Positions 1-5,941 of a stretch of 5,941 bases of DNA are shown piece after piece (position 1 is the stretch's first letter; the number at the start of each line of letters is the position of its first letter). The translations under genes were made by a program, and so were the position numbers. Source of the DNA: an uncultured Porphyromonas sp. (GTDB lineage: Bacteria; Bacteroidota; Bacteroidia; Bacteroidales; Porphyromonadaceae). The stretch spans positions 1 through 5,941 of the forward strand of contig NZ_CAKRLH010000099.1 in assembly GCF_934359325.1 (NCBI RefSeq), read 5' to 3'. The notes below the pieces were generated by a model. The model did not search any database. It was not told the origin of the DNA and was given only the letters and a program-made list of their open reading frames with translations.

Positions 1-635
1 GTCACCTCCGGCTCGTAGGTGAGGTCGATGAGCAGCTGACCCGGGTGAAGTGCGTCGTAGGGTAGAGGAGGCTTGGCACCGGGGTACTTGGCGCTGCCAA
101 GTGGCGTCGCATGTACGATCAGCGGGGTGTGGGCGAGCTGCTCAGGGGTCAGGTGGTCGTAGGTGAGTCCGCGGCTCCTCGAGACCGTCTCGGAGGGGAT
201 GCCCAGCTGCTCAAGTGCCACCCTTACCGCCCTCGAGGCGCCGCCGCTTCCGAGGATCAGGGCGGAGGAGGGCAGAGGACCGGCGCCGATCTCCTCTCGG
301 AGTGAGGCAGCAAAGCCCTCCACGTCGGTATTGTAGCCGGTGAGGAGCCCCTCTCGGCAGGTGACACAATTGACCGCACCCACCGCTGCTGCGAGCGGAT
401 CAAGACGGTCGAGGTAGGGGATGATGGCGGTCTTGTAGGGCGTGGTGACGTTGAAGCCGTCCCAGTGGTCAGTCCGGCGGACTTCGGAGACAAAGGGCTC
501 CACCTCGGGACGATCGATGAGCCGGTAGGTGGAGCCGAGGAGTCCCTCGCGGTGGAAGATTTCTTCGAAGAGCTTCGGCGACCGACTGTAGCCGATGTCG
601 TGTCCGAGTAGGCCGAGGTGGTAGACTTTTTTCAT
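1..635 (-). CDS. aroE: Shikimate dehydrogenase (NADP+), C-terminus cut by the window edge
   Basis: This enzyme catalyses NADPH-dependent reduction of 3-dehydroshikimate to shikimate, the fourth step of the chorismate pathway, in the cytoplasm. The 211 complete codons visible cover the substrate domain and most of the NADP domain. Visible motifs are GYSRSP (residues 15-20, with the shikimate-binding serines 17 and 19), NVTTPYK (62-68, with catalytic Lys68), AVGAVN (84-89), YNTD (101-104, with catalytic Asp104), the glycine-rich GSGGASRAV (129-137) and ATPLG (176-180). The reading frame is open to the left edge. Family members are usually about 250-290 residues, so some 40-70 C-terminal residues, including the conserved glutamine of the active site, lie outside the window. 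The ATG at 635 lies 15 bases after the comM stop and has AAGGTG directly before it, which is too close for a textbook Shine-Dalgarno. Two positions around the TPLG motif are unusual: His175 where Asn is common and Ser181 where Met is common. The identification is firm; that it is last in this operon cannot be judged. Confidence 0.96.
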   Translation of the reverse strand, partial: MKKVYHLGLLGHDIGYSRSPKLFEEIFHREGLLGSTYRLIDRPEVEPFVSEVRRTDHWDGFNVTTPYKTAIIPYLDRLDPLAAAVGAVNCVTCREGLLTGYNTDVEGFAASLREEIGAGPLPSSALILGSGGASRAVRVALEQLGIPSETVSRSRGLTYDHLTPEQLAHTPLIVHATPLGSAKYPGAKPPLPYDALHPGQLLIDLTYEPEV

Positions 636-650
636 CACCTTCCGGAGCGA

Positions 651-2267
651 TTACGACTTTACCTCACCCCAACTGCTGCGGTCGAGCTTGCGGTAATTGA
701 CCGCCTCGCCGATGTGGTGGGTCAGCACCTCGGGCGATCCCTCCAGGTCGGCGATGGTGCGCGACACCTTGAGGATCCGGTCGTAGGCGCGTGCCGAGAG
801 GCCATAGTGGTCCATGGCGCGGCGGAGGAGTTCCCGCCCGGCGGAGTCGATGCGGATGTACTCCTTCATCAGAGCGGGGGTCATCTGGGCATTGGTGTAG
901 ATGCCGGGGATATCCCTGTAGCGCGCCGATTGTATCGCCCGCGCCCGTAGCACTCGCTCACGGATCTCGGCACTCGACTCGCCCGGCTCTCGCGACGAGA
1001 GCGCCTCGAAGGGTACCGGCACGATCTCCACCTGGATGTCGATGCGGTCGAGTAGGGGACCGGAGAGGCGTCCGAGGTAGGCGGAGATCTGCCCGGGGAG
1101 GCAGGTGCAGTCCTTTGCCGGGTTATTGTAGTTGCCGCAGGGGCAGGGATTCATCGATGCCACGAGCATAAATGAGGCGGGGAAGGTGATCGTCCCGCGA
1201 GCTCGTGAGACGGTGACGATCCTATCCTCGAGCGGCTGACGAAGCACCTCCAGCACGTGACGGGAGAATTCCGGCAGTTCGTCTAGGAAGAGCACCCCAT
1301 TGTGCGCCAGCGAGATCTCGCCGGGCTTGGGGTAGGTGCCGCCGCCGACCAAGGCGACGCCCGAGGTGGTGTGGTGGGGGGAGCGGAAGGGTCGCTGCGT
1401 CATCAGCCCGCTGTCGGGGGGCAGCACGCCGGCGACGGAGTGGATCATCGTCGTCTCGATGGCCTCCTCCTTCGTCAGCGGAGGGAGGATCGCCGGAAGC
1501 CGCTTCGCCATCATCGACTTGCCGCTACCGGGTGCACCCACCATGAGGATGTTGTGATTGCCTGCCGCAGCCACCTCCATGGCGCGCCGCACCTCCTCCT
1601 GCCCCTTTACGTCCGCAAAGTCGAGCATACTGTCTATCGAGGTGACGAAGTCCGACTCTGAGGTGTGGTCGGTCACCACGTCCAGTGTCCCGGTGCCGGA
1701 GACGAAGGCGAGCACCTGCGTGAGCGTGTCGGCGGCGTAGACGGTCAGCCCATTGACGACCGCCGCCTCGCGAGCGTTGGCGCGGGGGACGATGATGGCG
1801 CGGAAGCCCTCCCGCACCGCATTGATCGCCATCGGGAGTATGCCGTGGATCGGCTGTATCTGACCGTCGAGGGAGAGCTCCCCCATCACCACCACGTGCT
1901 CCAGTGGGGAGAGATCCAGGGGACACATCAGTCCGGCGAGGACGACGGCGAGGGGCAGGTCGTAGGCGGCGCCCTCCTTGCGGATGTCGGCGGGGGACAT
2001 ATTGATGATGTAGCGCCGCCGCTTCCAGGCGATGCCGGACTCCAGGAGTGCTGCCTCGACCCGCTCCCGGCTCTCCTTCACCGCCGTATCGGGCAGCCCG
2101 ACGAGCGTGTAGCGCACGCCGTCCTGGCACTGCGCCTCTATGGTGATCGTGGTGGCGGAGAGTCCGTTGACCGCCTGACCGTAGATCTTGGCGAGAGCGT
2201 GGGAGGGACCTCTCTCTGCCTCTTCTTGATCGCCGGGGTAGCTGAGGTCGTCCGATAGTTCGATCAT
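651..2267 (-). CDS. comM: YifB/ComM family Mg-chelatase-like AAA+ ATPase
   Basis: ComM is a hexameric AAA+ helicase. In naturally transformable bacteria it promotes branch migration as incoming single-stranded DNA integrates into the chromosome; this role is known from the family and inferred here. The 538-residue protein has the full family architecture: an N-terminal ChlI-like domain (about 27-190, with GLPDTAVKESRERV and NMSPADIRKEG), a Mg-chelatase-type AAA+ core (about 212-415) and a C-terminal Mg_chelatase_C region (about 420-530). The core shows Walker A GAPGSGKS at 244-251, Walker B VLFLDE at 325-330, the cysteine cluster NPCPCG...CTC (Cys375, 377, 387, 389) and LLDRID with a putative arginine finger at 405-410. 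All catalytic motifs look intact. The ATG at 2267 forms an ATGA overlap with the stop of the upstream lipoprotein gene, which supports it as the true start. The protein then carries about 26 extra residues, rich in Asp and Glu, before the usual family start near AKIYGQAVNG. No alternative start codon was seen close to that point. Confidence 0.96.
   Translation of the reverse strand: MIELSDDLSYPGDQEEAERGPSHALAKIYGQAVNGLSATTITIEAQCQDGVRYTLVGLPDTAVKESRERVEAALLESGIAWKRRRYIINMSPADIRKEGAAYDLPLAVVLAGLMCPLDLSPLEHVVVMGELSLDGQIQPIHGILPMAINAVREGFRAIIVPRANAREAAVVNGLTVYAADTLTQVLAFVSGTGTLDVVTDHTSESDFVTSIDSMLDFADVKGQEEVRRAMEVAAAGNHNILMVGAPGSGKSMMAKRLPAILPPLTKEEAIETTMIHSVAGVLPPDSGLMTQRPFRSPHHTTSGVALVGGGTYPKPGEISLAHNGVLFLDELPEFSRHVLEVLRQPLEDRIVTVSRARGTITFPASFMLVASMNPCPCGNYNNPAKDCTCLPGQISAYLGRLSGPLLDRIDIQVEIVPVPFEALSSREPGESSAEIRERVLRARAIQSARYRDIPGIYTNAQMTPALMKEYIRIDSAGRELLRRAMDHYGLSARAYDRILKVSRTIADLEGSPEVLTHHIGEAVNYRKLDRSSWGEVKS
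2264..2267 (-). other. ATGA stop/start overlap between the lipoprotein gene and comM
   Basis: On the minus strand the comM ATG (2267-2265) shares two bases with the TGA stop of the lipoprotein gene (2266-2264). Such ATGA junctions commonly allow terminating ribosomes to restart on the next gene. The junction ties comM expression to the lipoprotein gene and fixes the comM start. Confidence 0.85.
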
Positions 2268-3229
2268 TTTCTCTTACTCTTCTTCAGGGGAATGGTGTCG
2301 TGGGCGATGATGTACCGGGTCAGCTCTGGGAGGTCCGAGGGGCGATCGATGACGCTCATCAGCGTGTCTACGACGAAGTAGGCGGGGAGCGTCTCCGCCC
2401 GGAGGTTGGTAGCGAGGGTAGACGCCTCGCCGATACTGTCGCTGACGATGAGCGTCCTGCGGTCGGGCTTGGGGAGGAAGGGCGCACTCTCTCCCTGACC
2501 GATCAGGAGGAGGATGCTCTTGACACCCAGGCTGTCGGCGGTGTGGTAGAAGGGGCGGAGCAGCGTGCTGTCCAGATCGCTCTCCCTGAGCGCCAGCACC
2601 GCCATGAAGTGATCGGGCTTGATGAAGTCCTTGGTGATCCTCTGCTCCTCGCCAAACCAGTCGGGGAAACGACTCACTCCGGTCTCGCGACTCAGCCCGA
2701 GGGCACTCATAAGATCGAAGTGGCTGTATCGCGCCGTGGAGAGCAGTCTCTCGAGGAGCGACCGCTCCTGATCGGGATATCGCCGCAGTCCATCGAGGGC
2801 GTAGAAGAGACTGAGTCGGCGACCGCTCATCCGCCCATAGAAGTCCCTCAGGTCTGGAGTAATACTGTCCCCCGCCTCGGTGATCAGACGCTGCCACTCC
2901 ATCACCTCATCGGCGTAACGCGCTCCCTCGATCTTGCCGGGGCGGTACTTCAGCTTGGTGGTGTCGGGGATCAGGACGGTCTCTATCAGTCCGGTGGTGT
3001 CGGTGAGGACGAAGAAGTCCAGCGTGTCACGGTCGTAGCGCGCCTTATACTTCCCATCGATCGTGTCTATCCTGATGGCGGTCGTGCCGTAGGTGTAGAG
3101 AAGCGCCGGATGCGTACCGGGACGGAGATCGACGGTGAGGGGACTGCCGGCCCGGTCCTTGCGGCCACAGCCGACGAGGGTCAGCAGCAGGGTGGTGAGT
3201 AGAAGGAGAAAGGGCTTACTATGCCTCAT
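2264..3229 (-). CDS. Lipoprotein with a cysteine-free thioredoxin-like C-terminal half, function unknown
   Basis: From the ATG at 3229 this is 321 residues. It begins with a clear type II (lipoprotein) signal: MRHSK, a leucine-rich core, then the lipobox LVGC with the lipidated Cys21. The mature part should be tethered in the cell envelope. The residues after the cysteine (GRKDRAG) lack the acidic run associated with surface-exported Bacteroidota lipoproteins, so a periplasm-facing location is my guess. The N-terminal region (about 35-95) is rich in beta-strand-like segments and resembles the N-terminal domain of Bacteroidales thioredoxin-like lipoproteins. The C-terminal half (about 205-300) reads like a thioredoxin fold: a strand MAVLAL, a long helix, a strand KSILLLI, and LPAYFVVD with a probable cis-proline at 282. 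The segment RESDLDS occupies the usual CXXC position, and Cys21 is the only cysteine in the protein, so thiol redox chemistry is excluded. An ATG at 3253 would add eight residues but spoils the signal peptide. The gene overlaps both neighbours, which suggests translational coupling. The fold assignment is tentative. Confidence 0.8.
   Translation of the reverse strand: MRHSKPFLLLLTTLLLTLVGCGRKDRAGSPLTVDLRPGTHPALLYTYGTTAIRIDTIDGKYKARYDRDTLDFFVLTDTTGLIETVLIPDTTKLKYRPGKIEGARYADEVMEWQRLITEAGDSITPDLRDFYGRMSGRRLSLFYALDGLRRYPDQERSLLERLLSTARYSHFDLMSALGLSRETGVSRFPDWFGEEQRITKDFIKPDHFMAVLALRESDLDSTLLRPFYHTADSLGVKSILLLIGQGESAPFLPKPDRRTLIVSDSIGEASTLATNLRAETLPAYFVVDTLMSVIDRPSDLPELTRYIIAHDTIPLKKSKRK
3219..3229 (-). 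other. 11-base overlap between the TPR gene end and the lipoprotein gene start
   Basis: The minus-strand sequence ATGAGGCATAG contains the lipoprotein ATG (3229-3227) and the TAG stop of the TPR gene (3221-3219), in different frames. This suggests translational coupling, provided the ATG at 3229 rather than that at 3253 is used. No Shine-Dalgarno precedes this ATG. Confidence 0.7.
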
Positions 3230-5267
3230 AAGACTGTAGGATAATGGTGTCATAGATCAGTGCTCGCTCCCAGTCGGGAATGTCGTACTTATCGAGCAGA
3301 GCGAGCGGCTCCCGGAGTCGGTCCGGGCTGATCTCCCCTCGGCGCAGAGCGTCGGAGAGGAGTGCGATGCCCTCTGTCCGCTCTCCCGAGGCGATACGAG
3401 CGACTCCCTCGTAGAGTGGAAGGGAAGAGGAGTGGGCGCGCTTGACCGCCTCCTCCGACTGACCCGACTCGAGGAGTAGGGCACAGAGCGTCTCGGAGAT
3501 TTCCTTATCCTCCCCGTCGGCGAGGAAGTCCGCCTTGTAGGCCGCCTGGAGTGTTTCCTCCGGTTCTCCCCGCTCTCTCAGCAGTCGTACCCGCTCCGCT
3601 ACCAGACGGACCCTACCCGGACCCTCCACCTGATCCTCCGCCTGACGGATGAAGTCGATGGCGTCGCTCTTCCGACCCAGTTTCACTAAGAGTGAGACCA
3701 CCCTCTCTGCCGTACCGCTCCGCATACCCTCCTCGCGGATCGCCTCCTCCAGGGCGTGGAGCGCCTCCTCGTCCCGGTCGTCCATCATGCAGACCACCGC
3801 TATGCCGCGCCACACCTCACCGGAGTGGCTCCCGTAGTCCCGCTGAGATCGCTCGTAGAGCCGCCCCGCCGAGCCGTAGTGACCATCGTGCGCCACCCGC
3901 AGGGCGAGGTCGCAGAGCTGATCCTCGGTGTAGAGGTCTGCCGCCCGGGTGAAGGGTCCGTCGAGGACGAATGGATGTCCCTCGAAGGGACTGATGAAGT
4001 CGCTCGCGTCACTGAAGAGCGTGTAGAAGCGGTAGGCCCCGAAGAGGAAGTCCCTCATCTGCTCCCGCAGCGTCATCGGCTCGCTCTCCCCGAGAGAGAC
4101 CCCTGCCGGCAGATCCATCTGCGGGATCATCCGGTCCAGACCCGGGATGAGGGAGAAGGAGTAGCGGTCGGAGGAGACCAGTCGCCGACCACCGAATAGC
4201 GCCGTCCCCCAGTCGGCCAGCATCCTCACATTCCCCTCGATCAGGTCAGGGTGGGTCGGGATATAGGGGTAAAACCAATGTGCAGGGCTGCTGAAGAAGG
4301 GGAAAACCTTAAGATTCTTCACCGACGAGTACTCCATGTCGAAGCGGTCCTTCTGCATATCCCCCAGTCGTCCCATCGCATCGGCGAGGAGGCTCTCTAT
4401 CTGATCGTCCTGGTGCTCATCGAGGCTGTGGTAGAAGTTCTGCACCTGATCCTCCATCGTCGCCCCCGGCATACCGCGCAGATGCTCCCCGAGTCCCTGC
4501 AGCTTCGGCAGCACCTCCTCCGTAAAGATCCGGTCGTTCCGCTCCGTGGAGTAGGTATTGTAGAGTTCCTCCACCGCCATATGGAGCTCCTCCCGCAGCC
4601 GTCGCAGTGCGGCGAGACCACGCTCCGCCAGCTCCGGGTAGAGCCTCACGATCTCGCTCTGATGCCGTCGTCCGCCCATCAGCAGTGCAGGTAGGGCGAT
4701 CGCCACATCCGCCGGCTCGCGAAACTCCAGCACCTCGATGAGAAGAAGGACCTTGGCGGGATCAAACTCCTCACACAGCCCGACAAAGAGCCCCGAGAGA
4801 ATGATCCGCCGCTCAATGCCGTCGGTGGACTGTCGGATCGCCTCACAGTCCGCCTCCGTCAGCCGGTCGGTCGCCCAGAGGTAGTCGAAGAGCCGATCCA
4901 GTCGGTCGAAGTACCCCGGCTCCCGCCGCATCAGCGGACGCCTCAGATCCTCGGCAAAGTCGTACCCCTCTCCCAGCCGCTCCCTCGCGGCAATGCAGCT
5001 GTAGGGCAGCCGCACATTGATCTCCCGCTCACGCCGTATCAGCGCCATCAGCTCGCGCCCGATCCGACGCAGGATCTCATCCCGAGAGGGATCCTCCGCC
5101 CCTCGTGCGTAGTAGCTGCAGAGGAGCCGGTAGGTCTCACTCAGCTGCTCGAGCCGGCTCTTCTCCGGCAGAGAGCCCTCGCTCAGCATCCTGAGGGCGA
5201 GGGCGTAATTGCCCCGCAGGGTCTCCTCGACAAGGAGCCTGCTTCGGGCATCGGTATAGTCTTTCAT
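3219..5267 (-). CDS. Large TPR-type helical repeat protein, function unknown
   Basis: I cannot assign a function. From the ATG at 5267 the protein has 682 residues, is rich in Arg, Glu and Leu, and has no signal peptide or membrane segment, so it is probably cytoplasmic. An N-terminal helical region (about 1-90) includes LSETYRLLCSYYARGAEDPSRDE, of a style I recall from Bacteroidales TPR proteins. A middle block contains the aromatic motif FPFF...HWFYPYIP (about 322-337). The last 230 residues form repeated helix pairs; EVWRGIAVVCMMDDRDEEAL (about 484-503) is a good TPR, followed by weaker repeats. Such proteins generally serve as scaffolds. The start is uncertain. The ATG at 5267 has GGAG six bases upstream and begins directly with a helix. 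An ATG at 5300 would add 11 residues and leave only 9 bases after the preceding gene, and a TTG at 5306 would overlap that gap. The 3' end overlaps the lipoprotein gene by 11 bases. Confidence 0.85.
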   Translation of the reverse strand: MKDYTDARSRLLVEETLRGNYALALRMLSEGSLPEKSRLEQLSETYRLLCSYYARGAEDPSRDEILRRIGRELMALIRREREINVRLPYSCIAARERLGEGYDFAEDLRRPLMRREPGYFDRLDRLFDYLWATDRLTEADCEAIRQSTDGIERRIILSGLFVGLCEEFDPAKVLLLIEVLEFREPADVAIALPALLMGGRRHQSEIVRLYPELAERGLAALRRLREELHMAVEELYNTYSTERNDRIFTEEVLPKLQGLGEHLRGMPGATMEDQVQNFYHSLDEHQDDQIESLLADAMGRLGDMQKDRFDMEYSSVKNLKVFPFFSSPAHWFYPYIPTHPDLIEGNVRMLADWGTALFGGRRLVSSDRYSFSLIPGLDRMIPQMDLPAGVSLGESEPMTLREQMRDFLFGAYRFYTLFSDASDFISPFEGHPFVLDGPFTRAADLYTEDQLCDLALRVAHDGHYGSAGRLYERSQRDYGSHSGEVWRGIAVVCMMDDRDEEALHALEEAIREEGMRSGTAERVVSLLVKLGRKSDAIDFIRQAEDQVEGPGRVRLVAERVRLLRERGEPEETLQAAYKADFLADGEDKEISETLCALLLESGQSEEAVKRAHSSSLPLYEGVARIASGERTEGIALLSDALRRGEISPDRLREPLALLDKYDIPDWERALIYDTIILQSYEA

Positions 5268-5273
5268 CTCGTT

Positions 5274-5277
5274 CTCC
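5274..5277 (-). promoter_or_regulatory. Possible ribosome binding site (GGAG) for the TPR gene
   Basis: GGAG lies six bases before the ATG at 5267, a standard spacing. It favours this start over the ATG at 5300, which has no such sequence. Bacteroidota often do not rely on Shine-Dalgarno pairing, so the match could be chance. Confidence 0.35.
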
Positions 5278-5309
5278 GAGGTGGAGTAGGGGTGTCTCAT
5301 AGGCAAGGC

Positions 5310-5549
5310 TTAGGACGTCGTGACGTGAAGGGGATCAAGGTAAAAGAGGAGGCTGCAGGCGAGGAGCAGCAAGCCGACGACGATCGTGGCGATGCGGCTG
5401 CCCTTTCGCCCAAAGACACGGAGCCAGATCTGCGCCTGAGGATTGGAGAAAAACCACTCTCTGTTAGCGATACCGACCCAGAGGGCCAGCAGCCCGGGGA
5501 GGACAAACATCCCCACCACCGCGATCTCTATCAGCAGCCTGGCGGTCAT
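5310..5549 (-). CDS. Small two-helix membrane protein resembling the Imm17 family
   Basis: This 79-residue protein has two hydrophobic segments, at about residues 5-27 and 53-71. They are joined by a conserved-looking linker with WFF (32-34) and LRVFGRKGSRI (43-53). This pattern matches my recollection of Imm17, a family first named from predicted polymorphic-toxin immunity genes but also found in many Bacteroidota genomes without a toxin nearby. The two termini should lie on the same side of the membrane; the positively charged linker (Arg44, Arg48, Lys49, Arg52) suggests that it faces the cytoplasm. The gene follows tsaE by 8 bases and precedes the TPR gene closely, so it is almost certainly in the same transcript. 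No toxin gene, secretion marker or signs of transfer are visible, so an immunity role is doubtful here and a resident membrane function is more likely. The reading frame is well supported by position and hydrophobic pattern; the family name is from memory. Confidence 0.8.
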   Translation of the reverse strand: MTARLLIEIAVVGMFVLPGLLALWVGIANREWFFSNPQAQIWLRVFGRKGSRIATIVVGLLLLACSLLFYLDPLHVTTS

Positions 5550-5557
5550 AGGAGCGC

Positions 5558-5941
5558 TCAGTCGACGGTGAGACGGCGCGCCCGTCCGTCGTTGATGATC
5601 TCAATGTGGAGCGTCAGAGCCTCCTCGTCGAGGAGCGGCGTCACCACCTCCGGCCACTCGATGAAGCAGTACTCGCCGCTCTCTATGTACTCCTCGAGGC
5701 CGATGCGGTAGGCACCCGCCAGGTCATCGAGCCGGTAGCAGTCGATGTGGTAGACGGCGCGATCGTCCTCGGTGTGGTACTCGTTGACGATCGCAAAGGT
5801 GGGACTGCTGGTCACCTCCTGGATCCGGAGCAGCTTGCAGATCTCATCGATCAGCGTTGTCTTGCCCGCCCCCATAGGTGCATCAAAGGCCCAGACCCGG
5901 TGGTCTCCAAACTTCTCTAAGAGCTCCTCCGCCACCTCAGG
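5558..5941 (-). CDS. tsaE: tRNA threonylcarbamoyladenosine biosynthesis ATPase TsaE (YjeE), N-terminus beyond the window
   Basis: TsaE is the small ATPase that works with TsaB and TsaD to transfer threonylcarbamoyl to A37 of tRNAs reading ANN codons, making t6A. The 127 residues visible contain the family signatures: a P-loop APMGAGKTT (window residues 21-29), SPTFAIVNEY, HIDCYRLDD and CFIEWPEVV. The frame is open to the right edge. The GTG at 5935 is the first possible start inside the window, but it is preceded in frame by Pro-Glu and gives a protein short at its N-terminus. It is therefore probably an internal Val, with about 10-20 residues missing. The first Gly of the classical Walker A pattern GxxxxGKT is Ala here. 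The gene ends with TGA at 5558-5560, 8 bases before the Imm17-like gene, and is the first of the six genes seen. The identification is firm. Confidence 0.95.
   Translation of the reverse strand, partial: PEVAEELLEKFGDHRVWAFDAPMGAGKTTLIDEICKLLRIQEVTSSPTFAIVNEYHTEDDRAVYHIDCYRLDDLAGAYRIGLEEYIESGEYCFIEWPEVVTPLLDEEALTLHIEIINDGRARRLTVD

Noticed and set aside
636..650. Possible terminator or promoter between comM and aroE
   Set aside because: The gap is 15 bases, with no hairpin and no promoter-like boxes, so read-through into aroE is the simplest reading.
1525..2130. Open frame of 201 codons on the minus strand, out of frame with comM
   Set aside because: It overlaps the conserved N-terminal half of comM, and its Arg/Gly-rich translation is a frame-shifted shadow. 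comM itself is intact, so there is no sign of a frameshift.
1665..2258. Open frame of 197 codons on the plus strand opposite comM
   Set aside because: It lies wholly within comM, whose family motifs are unmistakable. The plus-strand translation is low-complexity and His/Gly-rich, typical of a shadow frame.
2300..3202. Open frame of 300 codons on the plus strand opposite the lipoprotein gene
   Set aside because: Long antisense frames are expected in GC-rich coding DNA. The translation has no recognisable domain, while the minus-strand frame has a clear lipoprotein signal and operon spacing.
5552..5559. Perfect 8-base palindrome GAGCGCTC at the tsaE/Imm17-like junction
   Set aside because: It is too short for a terminator, has no T-run, and matches no operator I know; it overlaps the tsaE stop codon and is probably chance.
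1..5941. CRISPR arrays, insertion sequences, tRNA or rRNA genes, phage or integrase genes
   Set aside because: No spaced direct repeats, terminal inverted repeats, tRNA-like folds or transposase motifs were seen by eye; the window is almost entirely filled by the six minus-strand genes.

Overview
The window is a compact run of six genes, all on the minus strand, so they read from the right end of the window to the left. In transcription order they are: tsaE (its start lies beyond the right edge), a small two-helix membrane protein resembling the Imm17 family, a large cytoplasmic TPR-type helical repeat protein, a lipoprotein with a thioredoxin-like C-terminal half, comM (the YifB/ComM AAA+ ATPase), and aroE (shikimate dehydrogenase, cut by the left edge). 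No gene, RNA, repeat, mobile element, promoter or terminator was recognised on the plus strand.

The DNA is GC-rich by eye. The organism is most likely a GC-rich member of Bacteroidota, probably order Bacteroidales (for example a Porphyromonas-like lineage). This is an inference from the style of the proteins: the TsaE segments APMGAGKTT and SPTFAIVNEY, the ComM segments DFADVKGQE and NPCPCG, the Imm17-like protein, and a TPR protein of a type that, from memory, I associate with Bacteroidales. Shine-Dalgarno sequences are weak or absent at most starts, which also fits Bacteroidota. No 16S or other marker is present, so the assignment is tentative.

The layout is very tight. There is an 8-base gap from tsaE to the Imm17-like gene and a gap of 9 or 42 bases to the TPR gene, depending on its start. 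The TPR gene and the lipoprotein gene then overlap by 11 bases, the lipoprotein gene and comM share a 4-base ATGA overlap, and 15 bases separate comM from aroE. No intergenic stretch exceeds about 42 bases, so the genes probably form one transcript whose promoter is to the right of the window, with translational coupling across the middle.

Three of the six genes have well-understood roles: tRNA t6A modification (tsaE), branch migration of recombining DNA during transformation (comM), and aromatic amino acid synthesis (aroE). The three between tsaE and comM are uncharacterised: a membrane protein, a soluble repeat protein and an envelope lipoprotein. Their consecutive, overlapping arrangement makes them the best candidate for an undescribed functional unit here, possibly one spanning cytoplasm, membrane and periplasm. 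Nothing in the sequence proves that they act together.
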